Shown here piece by piece: positions 31,690-45,260 of a stretch of 64,000 bases of DNA. Source of the stretch: Smallanthus sonchifolius (Eukaryota; Streptophyta; Magnoliopsida; Asterales; Asteraceae). The DNA is taken from contig CM042018.1 of assembly GCA_023525975.1 (NCBI GenBank), forward strand, positions 106,260,001 to 106,324,000, read 5' to 3'. A program made the position numbers and the translations under genes. Each line of letters opens with the position of its first letter. Position 1 is the stretch's first letter. Below the pieces are notes generated by a model. The model was not told the DNA's origin. It saw nothing but the letters and a program-made list of their open reading frames with translations, and did no database searches.

Positions 31690-34390
31690 ATGAATAACAC
31701 TTATTTAATATCACATTTTTTTGTTTTAACCTTTTCTTTTCTGTTTTTGGTGAACTGAAATTGACATAGCATCATAAATGCACACTGTCTCATTACACTT
31801 CATATCAAATCAAGATCTATACAGTTCAACATCAATTGCCAGCATGTTTATCCACTTAAACTCATGCATCATATTTCAGCAGATATCGTGTAATGATTAA
31901 GGTAATATTTAATCAATACAATGTGTACCCCACAATCGAGATGGAATGAAATAAGACACAATGTAAGATTTCACTAGATCATGATCCAATCACCAGCATG
32001 AAGGTAGTATTCTTAGCACAGAAAAATAATCCAAGTGGATTTGAAGTATAGAATCAATTGTCTTGGTCTGAAAGTGAATTGAGATGAATGATATGTATGG
32101 AGTCATGAAATCATCAGATGAGTATATGTGTATGGACAAAGAACCAGATATATTAGTATGAATTGAGATTTGTAAAGAATCAGATGATTCGGGTAGCGGG
32201 TATCCAACTATTATCTGGATATACAATGAATTCAGAAACTGAATCAAGGGCAAACAGACTGACTTCCTGGTTTCCATCCGAGATTTTCACCAGAACCATC
32301 AGCTGTGTAAGAGGTGTTTAACTCTAGATTATATATTTAACGGATATAGGCACTAGAGCAAACAAATTGTACTAAGAACACATCAAGATCCTGGTCTCAT
32401 GGTATGTCTAGATTCACCTAGCATTCGAATGATGAAACAACCGATATTCGATGTGGGTAAATGATGTGCGTGAAGTATATATAAAATTTTGATAAGAATT
32501 TCACACAAACGTCGGTTTTAAAATTGATTTTCACCTAAACTAAACCACACACACGAAGGCAACTGCACCTGTCGGGTGGTAATATAGAATCGATAAGAAC
32601 CGGATGTCAATCCATGGACACAGTTTAACGTTCAATCCAGATCTTCAATTGTTTGATTAAGTAGAGAAAATATTTTAATGTTTCGATTTCTTTTTGTGGC
32701 CTCTTTTTTGAAATGTCAATAATTAATTTTTGAGAAAATTGCAAAGATTTAATTTAAAAGTGATAAATATTTTAGTGAGACAACCACTTAGTTTAGAATC
32801 CACTCACTTAATTATGTCGAGACAAATTATATGGCTAAAACTTGCAATTATGTTAATGTTCTTTGAAGCAATTGAATTAGAATCCTGTGAAGATTTTTAA
32901 TCCCATAATCATTAAGAAAGACATCTATGAGTAAATTACATGTTGCCCACTTATGATTAGTTTAATTAGATAAAAAGGTGTGACTTCTTAACTTATGAAA
33001 TTCTAGGCCAAAGTCATATAAATTTTAAGCTTGAGTCATCAAAACTTTAATTAACACAACTATTGTTCAAAGAAGAATCATAACATTTCTCTTAGTTTTT
33101 CCAAACACAATTAACGGGTTTGCGTGTTTCAATATTTATTTCACAACAAAGGTTTCAAAGATTCATTCCTAATTCTTAGCTATAACATCATACCAAAAGA
33201 TAATAAAGTTATAAATAAATGGTAGTCTTATAGGTTTTCCAACACAATATAATTTCGCATTTATAAACCTTTAATTGATTCATAAACATTTAGACATGCA
33301 ACTCAATCAAGAAATTAACACAAGATTATCATTACATTAGCATAATATTTTAGCCATAGTCATAAGTTTAACATAATTAATTAAGCTTCATCAAACTAAG
33401 ATGATTGAAAAGAGGTTTAGCTCATAATGAGCTTGCAAACAACAACAACACAATTGGAATACATGCAAATCATAATAGGATCAAAGATATAACCAAAGTT
33501 TCCAAGTGGAGTAGTGTGGTGATCTTCTAGGTGGATTTTGATGATAAAATGGACCATCCTTAGCCTCCAAATGGTCTCCTAAGCCTGGTTCCCGAGTATT
33601 TTTGCGAGTGAAATTTCTTCAAGAGGGCTCTCTAAAAAATGAGCCAAGAAGCTCTACTTATACTGCTGGGACCATAGTGTAACCGTTTTGTTTTCTGTCG
33701 CGAACGTACTGAACATTTACTGGGCACGGGGGCGTGCTTGGTGGGGCACAGCCCTATGTTACACCTGGTCGGGGGACAAAAGTACACTGGTACAATCTAA
33801 AGTTGACCACGGGGGCGTGCTTGATGGGTCACGGCCCGTGCTTGGCTGGAAGACTTGTGTATTTTTCTTCAACAAGGGGCACGGGGGTGTGCTTGATGGG
33901 GCACGGCCCGTGCTTGATCCTCTGAGTTGTCCAATTTCTTCATTTTCCGTCGCTTATCCGCTTGATTATTCGTTTTGAGCCAGGAATTTCTTAGAATTTA
34001 AACAGAAGCTAAATGAACGACAAATTCAATCAATGTATAGAGAAATTGACAATAAATGGGATGCAAATGATGTGAAATATATGTATAATTTAAAGCACAT
34101 CAGTAAAACACAAAGACTGTAATTTAATTAGTCACACAAATATCGCCTAGTTTATTACATGCAGATCCTACCGACACATCAATAATTGTAACCGATGTCA
34201 CTATCATATCCAATTCATGCATAAGCTCAGCACACAAATATACTATCATTTCCTATATGTACGTCAATCAGTCACATTTTACTTTTATTAGGATCAGCAT
34301 AATATCATATCAACTCAACACAAATACTCACAGACAACCAAAGTACTATCACTTATTTTATTTTATTTTTCTTATAATTTTATATTTTTC
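31690..34390. other. long non-coding region inside element D
   Basis: 2.7 kb without a recognisable gene lie between the env-like ORF and RNase H. The ends (31690-31900 and 34080-34340) share a style of short CA/AT words. The middle (about 32560-34010) looks different and may be a separate, undelimited insertion. It holds a stretch with CACCTGTCGGGTGGTAATAT near 32567 and a GC-rich palindromic repeat at 33720-33925. No TSD was found. Confidence 0.4.
33720..33925. repeat. CG-rich palindromic repeat, three copies
   Basis: The unit CACGGGGGCGTGCTTGATGG followed by (G/T)CACGGCCCGTGCTTG occurs at about 33725, 33809 and 33878. The inner CACGGCCCGTG is a palindrome around one base. The ORFs at 33688-33978 and 33734-33925 are by-products of this repeat. 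Confidence 0.75.
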
Positions 34391-34668
34391 ATTTTCTTTT
34401 ATTCTCCCCCTAAAATTGTGATGGACTTTATTCAACTAAACACAATTACCTCAAAATAAAGACAAGAATTGAACATAACATGAAACTAAGACGTAAGCAG
34501 CACAACAAATTTTTATCACTAAAAGAAAACATTTAAAAAAAATCTTTTTGTGGAACAAACATGGTCTTTCAATAAAAATCAGACTTTATTCTACAATTTT
34601 ATAATTTTTTTTATTTTTATCTATTATTATTATTATTTTATTTTTATTTTTTAATCACAAAAATGTCC

Positions 34669-35964
34669 TCAAAAAGAAATCATCCCCAACGTTTCAACCA
34701 GAGAGTTAAACCGATCAGTTGAAAAAAGTTTTGTAAAAATACCGACTTTCTGCTCTAAGATATCAACGTGGACCACCTTTATCAAGTCATTATCGAAACA
34801 ATCACGAATGAAATGTAACCTGATCGCAATGTGTTTGGTTTTGGAATGTTGAATTGGATTCTTCACGATACCCAGCACAGCTTCATTATCAAAGAAAATT
34901 TGTGTGCCCAGAAAATTTATCCCGAAGTCCAAGAGTTGATGCTAAATCCAGATGACTTGAGAACAACAGCTCGATGCAGCTGTGTATTCTGCTTCAGCAG
35001 TTGATGTGGAGACGTTCGTTTTTTTCTTGCACTTCCATGACACCAATCGCTCCCCCAAAAACTGACATCCACCAGATGTAGATTCACGATCTGAACTGCA
35101 ACCTCCATAATCACTGTCAGTAAAAGCATATAGATTAAAATCAGACTTTGACGGGTATCACAGACCAAGATTGACATGGCCTTTCAGATAACACAGAATC
35201 TGCTTGACAGCAATCTCATGAGATTCTCGAGGTGATGCTTGATATCTAGCACACGAGCATACAACGAACATGATGTCTGGTCGACTCGCGGTTAAGTACA
35301 TAAGAGATCCGATCATGGAACGGTAGTACTTTTGATTAACTTCAACTCCGGTTGGATCCAGAGAGAGAGGTTTATGTGGAGCAATAGGAGTAGAAGCAGC
35401 TTTACAGTCTTTCATATTAAACTTTGTCAAGATGTCGTTGATATACTTCGCCTGATGAATGAGTATACCCGAATCTGATTGCTATACTTGTAGACAAATG
35501 AAAAACGGCATCCTACCCATAAGACTCACTTCAAATTTTAGCTTCATGACACCTTCGAATTCTCTATTCAAATTTTCATTCGTCGAACCATATAGAATGT
35601 CATCCACATAAACTTGAACCAACAACATATCATCTCCAAACTTCTTCAAAAATAAGGTCTTGTCAATTGTTCCACGTGAAAAACCATTTGTAACTAGATG
35701 CGTGGATAGAGTTTCATAACAAGCACGAGGTGCCTGATGCAAACCATAAAGCGCTTTATCCAGCTTGTAAACTTGAAACGGGTGCTTAGGATCTTCAAAT
35801 CCTTGTGCTTGATTTACAGAAACTTCATGTTTAACCACCCCATATAGAAATGCAGTTTTCACATCCATTTGATACACCTTGAATTTCACATACGAAGCAT
35901 AAGCTAGAAAAATTCTGATAGCTTCAATTCTGGCCACTGATGCAAAGACATCATCGTAATCCAA
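34669..35964 (-). pseudogene. Element D reverse transcriptase and RNase H
   Basis: The frame 35482-35964 carries copia RT landmarks: VYQMDVKTAFLYG, YKLDKALYGLHQAPRA and the catalytic VQVYVDDILYGSTN. After a break, 35158-35430 reads KDCKAASTPIAPHKPLSLD, YRSMIGSLMYLTASRPDIMF and CARYQASPRESH. RNase H ends in 34669-34932 (IFFDNEAVLGIVKNPIQHSKTKHI). It makes cDNA in active relatives. Frameshifts near 35470, 35160 and 34925 break it. The nearby GGGGGAGA motif on the minus strand at about 34400 is typical downstream of SIRE pol. Confidence 0.9.
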
Positions 35965-36099
35965 ACCTTCTTCTTAATAACAACCTTGCACAACCAATCT
36001 GGCATTGTTGCGCACAACGATCCCACGATCATCTCTTTTGTTCCTAAATACCTACTTAGTACCGATTGGATACTTTCCTTCTGGCAAATCCACCAGATG

Positions 36100-36745
36100 C
36101 TAGACATTAAGGTACTTGAATTGTAAAAGTTCATCTTGCATTGCTTCAATCCAATTAGCATCTTGAAGAACAATAGTCACATTTTTGGGTTCCTCTTGAG
36201 ATAAGAAGCATGAATACAAACAAATGTTTATAACTCTTGTCTGACTTCTTGTTCTTACTCCTTCCTCAATTGATCCAATTATATTCTCAACAGGATGCAC
36301 TGAATTAACTCGATGGGTTGGAACATCTTCTACTTGGGTCGTCTCAGGAAAATTTGTAATATTGACATCAGATGAGTTGTTGATAGATTCATCAACACTC
36401 GAAGAAGTTTGTGGATCAACTTGATTATCAGAAGAAACATAATCTTCTTGTTGAATATATGGAGTGACTTGTTCATCATTAGCAGATTGAGCTGCTTCAG
36501 AATTTTCCTCACTCTCCAAAATATCAATTTGTACTTCTTGAGTCTGTGTTGATGATCAAATATCCTCTGAAGATTCAGTATGAACTCTTACAGGTTAAGG
36601 ACCAATCATTAAATCATGAATATTCTAATTACCACTTGTGGATAAATCATCTGATGTGCCTGAAGAACGTACAATACTTAAACCTTCTGAAAATTTCTGA
36701 TCAAAAGTTTTGAAGATCACATTTGCATTAAAGAACCAATCCGGT
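36100..36745 (-). pseudogene. Element D integrase-RT linker
   Basis: The acidic, Ser/Asn-rich linker between integrase and RT (36100-36519: MESEENSEAAQSANDEQVT...TRSQTRVINICLYSCFLSQE) ends in DANWIEAMQDELLQF, the start of the copia RT domain. A frame break joins it to 35904-36173 and then to the RT core. Confidence 0.7.
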
Positions 36746-36750
36746 CCATT

Positions 36751-37748
36751 TTAATCACGAGGAGTAGTAGACTCTTGCCATTCAACATAGTACGATTCTT
36801 GAACTATTTTGGTTATCTTGTTATAAACTTGAAACGCTTTCTGGTAAGATGAGTAGCCCAAGAAATAAAATTTATCTCCAACTGCTGCAAATTTAGGCAA
36901 AGAATCTGAAGTATTCAACAACGTACACGTACACCCAAAAGTTTTAAAAAACTTTACATAAGGCATCCTTTTGAATAAAAGCTTATATGGAGTCTTTGAG
37001 TGTTGTTTGACCATCAAGACTCTGTTCAGAACATAGCAAGCTGTATTGACCGCTTCTGCCCAGAAAATAATAGGTAACCGAGAATCAACTAACATCGTTC
37101 TTGCTGCTTCAATAAGAGTACGATTCTTCTTTCATCGACTCCATTATGTTGAGGAGTTCTAGCAGCACTGAATTGTTGAGTAATTCCTTTTTTTGCACAG
37201 AAAGAAATTATTAGACCATTTTTGAATTCCGTGTAGTTATCACTACGAATAATCAAAATCTTAGTATCACAGATGTTTTCAATTCTTTTGATAAATTCAA
37301 TAATAGTTTCAGATGTTTCATCCTTAGAAGCAAGGAAAAACACCCATGAAAATCGAGAGAAATCATCTGTAATGACCAAGCAATACGACTTTTTCGCAAT
37401 GCTACGAACATGAACTAGACCGAACAAGTCCATGTGAATTAAGAATAAAGGTCGAGTAAAAGAATTTATTGTTTTTGTAGAATGAGACTCCTAGTGTTGT
37501 TTTCCTTTTGCACGTGATAAACAATTGTCTTGAAGTGAAAACTCTTTCTTTGGTAAACCTCTCACAAAATCTTTATACACCAAGGTGTTGATATTCTTTA
37601 AGTTCACATACCCCAAACGTCTATGCCACAAGTAAGACTCAAAATCAGTGGCTTTTGACAATAAACATGATACATTCATGGGTGATGAATGATCATTCAT
37701 ATCCACCACGTATGTGTTAAACCTTCGAGGGGATCTCATTAGAATCAT
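36751..37748 (-). pseudogene. Element D integrase
   Basis: The zinc-finger part (37491-37748) has ESYLWHRRLGYVNLKNINTL followed by DNCLSRAKGKQH; a Cys-x2-Cys is not intact (CLSR). The core (37089-37433) has MDLFGLVHVRS, ITDDFSRFSWVFFLASKDE, IRSDNYTEFKN (Gly of the usual RSDNGTEF is Tyr) and TPQHNGVDERR; the three acidic positions remain. The C-terminal part (36751-37095) reads RLPIIFWAEAVNTACYVLNR and FLGYSSYQKAFQVYN. Frame breaks lie at about 37090 and 37440. Confidence 0.88.
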
Positions 37749-37829
37749 ATCTTCAGGAATTTCAATTCCAGGTTTCAGAAATAAGCATTCTTTGGCAGTA
37801 AAGTGAACTGGAATGTCTTTATCACAAAC

Positions 37830-38078
37830 TTATGACACACTCAACAAGTTGTATTCCAGCTGGGATACGAAATTCACTTTCTCAAGAGTAATAAGGTCAT
37901 TTGACATAGTTCCTTGACCAGATATTTTACCACCCTTCTTGTCTCCAGCAAATGCAATAAATCCTACATCAAAAGATTTGAAACCACTCAAAATTTCTCT
38001 TTGGCCGATCATATGCCTTGTGCAACCATTATCAATATGCCAAGCATTGTTGATAGTCCTCCCCGGTTTACTCTGCAC
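37830..38078 (-). pseudogene. Element D aspartic protease
   Basis: The landmark WHIDNGCTRHMIGQREIL corresponds to the copia motif W-x-x-D-S-G-C-S-x-H-M; the Ser next to the catalytic Asp is Asn. FAGDKKGGKISGQGTMSND and LEYNLLSVS complete the module and point to the SIRE lineage. It processes Gag-Pol in relatives. Confidence 0.85.
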
Positions 38079-38184
38079 ATTAAGACGTTCTAATGAGAAA
38101 CAGGCACCCAGATCATTTTAGATCTGGGCTGACTTTGACTTTTTACAGTTTTAGTCACAACAACTTGTTTCTTAACATTCATAT

Positions 38185-40728
38185 TCAGAACATCATTTGA
38201 TCCAGAAGTATGTGAAGATAAATTTCAGTTTTAACTTTCCAAAAATTTCCATTTTTCCTTTCATATGTCTTAATGAATTTTTGTTTTGGAAAAATTCTTG
38301 TAGTGATTAATTTCTTCACATATCTCGGTTCATTCTGGACTCTCTTTTCCATGAATTTTGATGATCTATCAGCATAACAATCATTCAAACGACAATCAAC
38401 AAACTTTCTAGGAAGCATATAATTAAGATTGTATCTATGTCTCGCTCCTGACTCAAACACTCTTGCTTTTTCGGTCGATTGTTGATTTGGATTTTTCTTT
38501 GTTCTCTCACTGAATTCTCTTTGGTTTTACACCACTGCTTTGTGTTTGCAGTTCCTAGCAAAGTGACCTACTTGACCACAAGTATAGCAATTGTAGCTTT
38601 TGATTTTTGACTTTGACTTGAACTTTGACTGTACATTTGACTTTGACTTATCATTTAACTTTGACTTTGAGCATTCTCCAGCTTCAAACACAGACTTTAC
38701 ACAATCACCTTTCAGTTGACCACATACTTTAGCAACTTTGCTATTTAATTGTTTAGACTCTTCCTTGACATCAATGAACTGGTCTTCGATATCATTAGAT
38801 TAGCCTTTGATATCAGATTCCCTAGACTTTATGACTTTACTTTGACTTGGTGACTTTATAACAACTTTGACTCTGCTCTCTGATTCACTTGTCAAGATAT
38901 GGTTTTCTGGAGCGATATACTTATTTTTCTTTGGCTGCTCACTTGAAAGATCATACTCTTTTATCAAAGGATTTCCAAATTCATCAAGCATAACATCTTC
39001 TGTTACAAACTTTGCTTTGCACATTGGCACATATACCTTTGAAGTATGGACCACTTTATCAAAAAATGAACATGTAGATGACATCTCAGAAACACAGTCA
39101 GAATCATCACAATCAGTATTATTAGTATATGAAAAATTATTCAAAGTACTAACATCAGAAAAAGTATCACCAGCATGGTTATCACATGCTCTTACAAATT
39201 TCTTTAAAACACAATCATAGTCAAAATATTGCTTAAAATCTCTAACAAATTCTCTAGAACATTGTTTTTCAAAGGCAGAAAAACTTTTTCACCTTCAAGA
39301 CCAACCTCTTTTTCTACAGTACCTGTCTTAGTTTCTGCACTAATTTACATATAATGAAAATTAGTATCATTCTCATTAATCAACTCATTTGACTCATGAG
39401 GCTCTGGAAAAGGCACAAAATTATCACGATGAGGTACTTTGTTATAATCTAAACTATCTTTGATGTAAACCAGTCTTAGTTTGCTTACACATTCTTCAAG
39501 AATATTTCTTTGCAATTTTCACTTTGAAATCAAAACACGTTCTTTAATAAGATCGGTTTCGGAAGCAATTAATTTTTCAGAAAGGTGTTTTATTAAAACA
39601 TCCTTTTTATCCAAATATTCTTTAAAAGTAACATTATCTTTCAATTTCCTGGTATAGTTGACCTCATTCTGCTTAATTTCCTTATTTATCCTCTTTAGCT
39701 TATTATTCTCAGCAATCAATAACTCATTTGCTGCATGATAATTTTGCATACGCTCTAAACAATCAGAAGAACAAGTAAATGAAGTAGTTTCAGAATTTAC
39801 CTCACTATCAGTCTCGTGATTCTCTCCAGAATCAGATGCTGAAGCTTTTCCTTTGTTGTCGCCTTTCAATGCTTCCACTGACTCTGCACTTTCACTTTTA
39901 CTAATTGCTTCTTTCACTAAGCTTTCGACTTCAGCCATCAAAGTTTCATCAAACACTTCCACTGCATTGTCAATCTCAGTCTCCCACTCACAGTTGCTTA
40001 ATTGCTTTAACATTAGTGTTGTTGGAGCTTTCTTTGATTTATCCTCTTCATCAATAAGCTCAATCAGTTTAACCCCATTTCCATCAGCTTTCTTCTTCTT
40101 TTCTTTTAGACATTCTCTTGCAAAGTTCCCAAGTTGTTGGTAGTTATAACATCTCAACTTTGCTTTGTCAAAACCAACTTTCTTTCCAAACTGTAGTTTA
40201 TCTCTTCCAGTTTTCTACAAGTACTTTTTTGCTCGAACCGCAATCAAGGCCATCTGCCACTGTAGGTACATGTACTCTAAGTTATCGGGATTGATTTGCA
40301 CAAGATCTTCAGCATCCAGAACTGCTGGTTGGAGTTTGTCAGTCACAAAGGCATTGTAACTATTCATGAATGCACCAAATAAGGCAATCTGATCATCAGG
40401 AATCTGACCAGCTACTTTAACCTTTTCTCCACTTGCACTTTCAGAACCACAACAGTTTTACCCTTGTCAACCTTTGAACCACCTGCACTGCTTTCACCAG
40501 ATACTGAGAATAGAGTTGCATTAGCTGAACTTGTGTTATGTGACTTATCTGGGTTGTTCAGCTCTCTTTTCTTTACATCAAGTTCATAAGATTCCAAAAG
40601 ACATATGATATCATCAAGAGTTTTACTCTTCAGATCTGGGGTGGTGTTCTTGATTAACATACACGGAATACTCCAAGTATCAAGTAAAGAATCCAGTAGT
40701 TTCTTGCATATATCATACTCTTCCAGCT
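38185..40728 (-). pseudogene. Element D gag, C-terminal part
   Basis: This resumes gag after element E (40412-40728: LEEYDICKKLLDSL...LDDIICLLESYE, in frame with 51244-51747). The frame 39519-40157 holds a zinc knuckle with two lost ligands (CYNYQQLGNFAREC: second Cys to Tyr, His to Asn), then a long acidic coiled coil. A second, intact CCHC knuckle is encoded at 38548-38589 (CYTCGQVGHFARNC). Frames 38800-39144 and 38185-38460 complete the unusually long, Ser/Asp-rich gag C-terminus typical of SIRE elements. It has several stops and frameshifts. Confidence 0.82.
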
Positions 40729-43700
40729 TGTCACACCCCAACCGACGGCGGATTATACGTCGGGGCGGACGTGGTTGTTCAAAAAGCACAAGGTTGACTA
40801 TTAAAGTTTAAATAATTTTGTTAATAACTTTCAAAGTTTCATTACAAGGAAGATAATCAACACATAACAAGAATACAAGATCTAATTTATTCTAAGTCCA
40901 AAGCATCCTATGTGATCACAATAAAGTCTCATACTTGTGTACCTGAAACATGTTAAGTAAACTGTCAACTAAAAATAGTTGGTGAGATACAAAGGTTTTG
41001 ATACCGTTTAACAAAGTCTTTGAAAAGTTTTACAATTCACTATGTACATGCATTCAATGGTATAATTGTGAGAACAAACAAGTTAAACATTGCGCATATC
41101 AACCCTCCAACCAAGTTTAGGCATAACCCGCAGGTTACCCTTAGAAGTTTAGGTCCAGTAACAATCACCACGGGCTCCCCCAGAAAGGTCAATCAATCTA
41201 GGTGGATTGCTCAAATACAATAGATCTATTATTGTCACTGTAGGCTTGATCAAAGTTAATGAATATGCTAGTTTTAAGTTTAATTTAAGCATGCAAGTCT
41301 CAACGGCACATAACATAAGAATAAGCATATAGACATAGAAGTACAAGAATTGTATAAGTCTGAAAGTTTGATACATGTTCCACCCCAAGTTTATAAACAA
41401 AAACAAAACAAAAGGGGCTAAGTATACTCACGTGAAATGATGAAGAGTATCCAACAAGATTAAATATGGCAAGACTTTGAGGGAGAAATATCCTCACAAC
41501 AAGCCTAATAACAAAGTCTAAAGTTTAAAGTTTGATCCTATAAGTCTATGACAAAGGATCTAGGATTCTAAGATTAATTAGGGTTCCAAAAGGAAGACGG
41601 GAATGATTGTGTTATTAAGTTTGATCAAGATTCTAAATAAGGTTTTATATAAATGACACAAGACTTGAGTATCAAGGTTTAATACGTTTATGGTTTAAAA
41701 TAATTATTTAAAAAACTTTACAATTATTAATTACACAAGTTAGGTAATAATAATTTAAAATAGTTTTCAAAGTATTTTATAAATAAGATTGTAAGGATAC
41801 ATTAAGTGATAGACTAAATAATTATTAAAGATTAACAATAACTATTTTAAAGTTTAAATGATGAATAAAGATTTATAATAATCATCTAAAGGTTAAATAA
41901 TTATTAAGGATAAGTAATATTTATTTAGAGAATGAATAATGATTAAAGATTAATAATAATTATTTCAAGAATAAGATAATTATTAAATAAAAATTATTTA
42001 AAGAACAAATAGGGATTAAGGATTATTAATAATTATTTAAAGAATACATAATTTTTAAGGATAAATAGTTATCTATAAGAATAATTACTTTTTTTAATCA
42101 ATAAATAAATGAGCCTTGAGTTAAATAAGTATAAATTTTATAAAAATGCATAAGTTTATAAGTTTCTGTTTTCTAAATAATATATAAGTTTTATAAACTT
42201 TTCTGATCTTTATAAAGTTTATATAAGTTTTTATTTAATTAAAGTTTATATATTAATTTAATGTTTAAAACAAAATAAGTTTATTTATTTCAGAAAATAA
42301 ATAACAGAATAAAGTTTCTGATTTTATAAGATAATTACTGTTGGATGTATAAGTTTTATAAAGTTTAAAAGTATTTTTATAGTTTTTAAGAATTTAAAAT
42401 TAATTTTAAAGATTAAATATTTATAAGTTTTAACTAAGTTTAATTAATTAAAAATAGTTTCAGAATATAGAAGTGAAATTAAAAATATTTCCGAGCTTAT
42501 ATAAGTTTGCTAGAATTTATAAAATTTATTAAAAGTATAAAAACTGTTTAAAAAAGGTTAAAAAAATTAAAAGAGGCAAAGCTTGGGTTGGCCGAATCGA
42601 ACCCGGGTCACCCGAGTCACACACACGTGTACAAACCACCCCGCTACGGGTCTCGCTGGTGTATAACCCCGAAAGAAAATGTTTTAAGCACAGTCTTAAA
42701 TCATCCTAGATTTCCTATGAACCCTAGAATCAAGATCCATCAAATACGGATCGAAAACCCCTCTGTCATTGCAAATTGACAGAGGGCTTTTGTTCCTTGA
42801 ATGAAAACGAAGGCTTTGGCCTTTTGAATTACCTGGAACGATGCCGTAATGAAGGAGATTGAGTCTGAGTGCTGAAACGGTTGTCCAAGAGTTAGATCGG
42901 CAAATGCAGGTACAATAAGATGGAATTGAGAGTAAGAGTAGTATGAGGGTGGTGTCGTTAATGAGTTCCAGTAGGTATTTATAGTAAATTTCTGGATTAA
43001 ATGCTCGCATGGTTAGGGAGTTAACAGGTGAGTACAACGGATTTAAATTCGAACTACGCGGGTGTTAAACTCGAAATCAAGCATTGAATTACCTTGGGTT
43101 ACGGTCGCATGCTTGAGGGGAGGCTCGAGATGCATTCAATTTGGCCGATTACGCGTTTTTGTAAATTCGGGGATGAAAACCGGTTTCAGCGGGGTTCGAA
43201 CTCTCGACTGGTTTAGTTTCAGAATTTTGGTTCATTTGCACATTAGTCCCTGAAGTTTGTAAGTTTTGTTATTTCACGTTAAAACATGAGATTAAGTTTA
43301 AAAATAAGTTTCAAGAATGACAGTTTAGTCCCTGGACTTTATAAAAATAAATATAATGTTTTTAAGAAAATCAAATAAGTTTTCTTAAGTTATTATTTTA
43401 ACATTTTATAAAATATTTTATACGATTATCATCCATAAGTTTAAGCATTTGATAAAATTAGTTTAATTATATTATTTATGTAATAATAATGTAAAATTAT
43501 AAGTTTTTTTGAAGATCCCACATAGTTTATAATGTACATATCTTTAAATAAGTCTCATGTATGTATATTTATATATGCTTCAAGTATTTTTATGTAAATA
43601 ACCAATATTTATCATTTAAGAGTAATAATAATTTGTATTTATTATTTATATAATGTTTTCAAGTTTAATAAATTACAACAATGGGTGCAAGGATCTTGGA

Positions 43701-43785
43701 AATGATACGTTCATGGATTTGAAATAGATAGGTTACAAAGGATAAATGGAAAGAAAGATACATCAGAAAAATCTAGGATATTACA
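40729..43785 (-). repeat. Element E 3' LTR
   Basis: 3,057 bp, mostly very AT-rich with repeated AAGTTTATAA/TAATTATTTAAAG words. A minus-strand TATAAATAC box lies at about 42976. ORFs at 41020-41497 and 42588-43253 are LTR shadows, repeated in the partner LTR. Confidence 0.9.
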
Positions 43786-43829
43786 GTCTTCCCTACTTTA
43801 GGAAATTTAGTCCCGAAATTAAAGTAGAA

Positions 43830-45260
43830 GGGTCTAGCTTTCAAGATTTAAGTTTATGATACGTGCATGGGTAATGAGAAATATGCGTTCGTTTGATTTT
43901 CACGTTCCCAAGTAAACTCTGGGCTACGTTAGACTCCCAACGTACTTTGAGGGTAGGAATACAACTACGCTTGAGTTGCCTGATTGCATGATTCATGATT
44001 TCCACGGTTTCACCCGGAAAGGGCATAGTTTCATCAAGGATTTAGTTCTTGAAATGAACCTAAGGAAAAGATTTGTTGAATAATCATTTGGATTCTAAAG
44101 GTGGAATGGATTTGATTAAAATTTGATGATCTGAGTTTGCTTAAAATATAGTTTTATATGCTCGAGAAATGTCGGCAGGTAAGAGATTTCACGGTCATTG
44201 GTCTAGGTCCAAAACTTCTCGTGACACGAACAACGCTACTTCTGATAATATGATAGAGCATTTATATATAGGAAGTACCGTCATATCACATTAGTTTCGT
44301 TACTATATATCACGATAGGTTTTAGGTTATAGCACACGACAGAGTTTACTATGTTTTCCATGCGCTGATTTTTATAATTTTGTGTGCACCCGTAATTATT
44401 CAACTCGTCGTATGGTCCGTATAGATCCTTCCGTTGTGTGTGGGTCAAGAGGGACATAAAATTTATTTAGTTCATAACTATTGTTTTCACGCAAGAGTGG
44501 CTAGCAATTAACTGAGTCCCTAGAGGGTAATGTCAATCAGACAATCAAAGAGTACTAATGTGGCATAACTTAGAGTTCCAAAGCTTCCTCGTGTTTGAAC
44601 AAGACTACGTTAAACCCCGAGTAGTTTAAAGTTTTTCTGTTTCCAACTTTAGTGAATAAAGGGTATGATCATGCCTTGAGTAAAATGTGATCACTCAAAT
44701 ACTATGGTGACCATGAGGGGTGTAAGGAAGTTTTCGTGATGAAATCCAAATTTATACGCTCCTTATTCCTATACAGGAAATTTTGTGTGTTTAAGGAGAT
44801 CAAGTGAACGCTGATACTTGGCTTTAACTTTAGAATAAGTGAGGCATTTTGCTACATAGAGAGTAATTTCCTTCTTCATGCCGGCCACTGGCATTACTAG
44901 CGAAGACCCTTGTGCATTTTATTCGTACCAGGATGAAATGAATAACGAGTCTTATGAGCCTCGTTCAAGATGAACGTACAAAGGTTATCATGATTAGGGA
45001 TTCAGATAGGATTTAGGAATTAAAGCAAGCCGTTGTGCTTAGGTTTTAATTAGAGTTCAGCTCTACATGACATTTCGTTGTACACGTTCCTTTCGGTAAC
45101 CGAAAGGTGTTGAGCTTCAAGGATATGGATTTGAACGTTGTTTTGAATTTCCACAAAAGGTAATAAGGTGTGTTCCTCTCGGCTTAAAGTATTGACTTCA
45201 TCTAGCAATGTGTATTTTGTGAACGTGTATACGTAAGTTTATTATATTTCATGAGTAACG
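43830..45260 (-). pseudogene. Element E decayed RNase H-integrase-chromodomain
   Basis: Fragments on the minus strand are recognisable. The chromodomain-like tail EIMNHAIRQLKRSCIPTLKVRW (43841-44026) follows Tekay/Del elements in layout. An integrase zinc-finger-like LNEAHKTRYSFHPG segment is encoded at about 44900-44970. The end of RNase H, corresponding to the ANVVADALSRK motif, is near 45180-45210 in disrupted form. No frame is open for more than about 60 codons. Confidence 0.55.

Noticed and set aside
33688..33978. 96-codon ORF with repeated GGVLDGARPVL words
   Set aside because: The apparent protein repeat is produced by the underlying CG-rich DNA repeat; overlapping frames are equally open.
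32567..34010. separate LTR insertion inside element D
   Set aside because: Composition suggests it, but no TG..CA ends with matching 5-bp flanks were found, so it is listed only as an unexplained region.
41020..41497. ORFs repeated in both LTRs of element E
   Set aside because: Their duplication follows from the LTR pair; frames contain no domain motif and differ by frame-disrupting changes.
42588..42640. possible tRNA gene in the element E LTR
   Set aside because: Only a B-box-like word is present; no cloverleaf or A box at the right spacing could be drawn.
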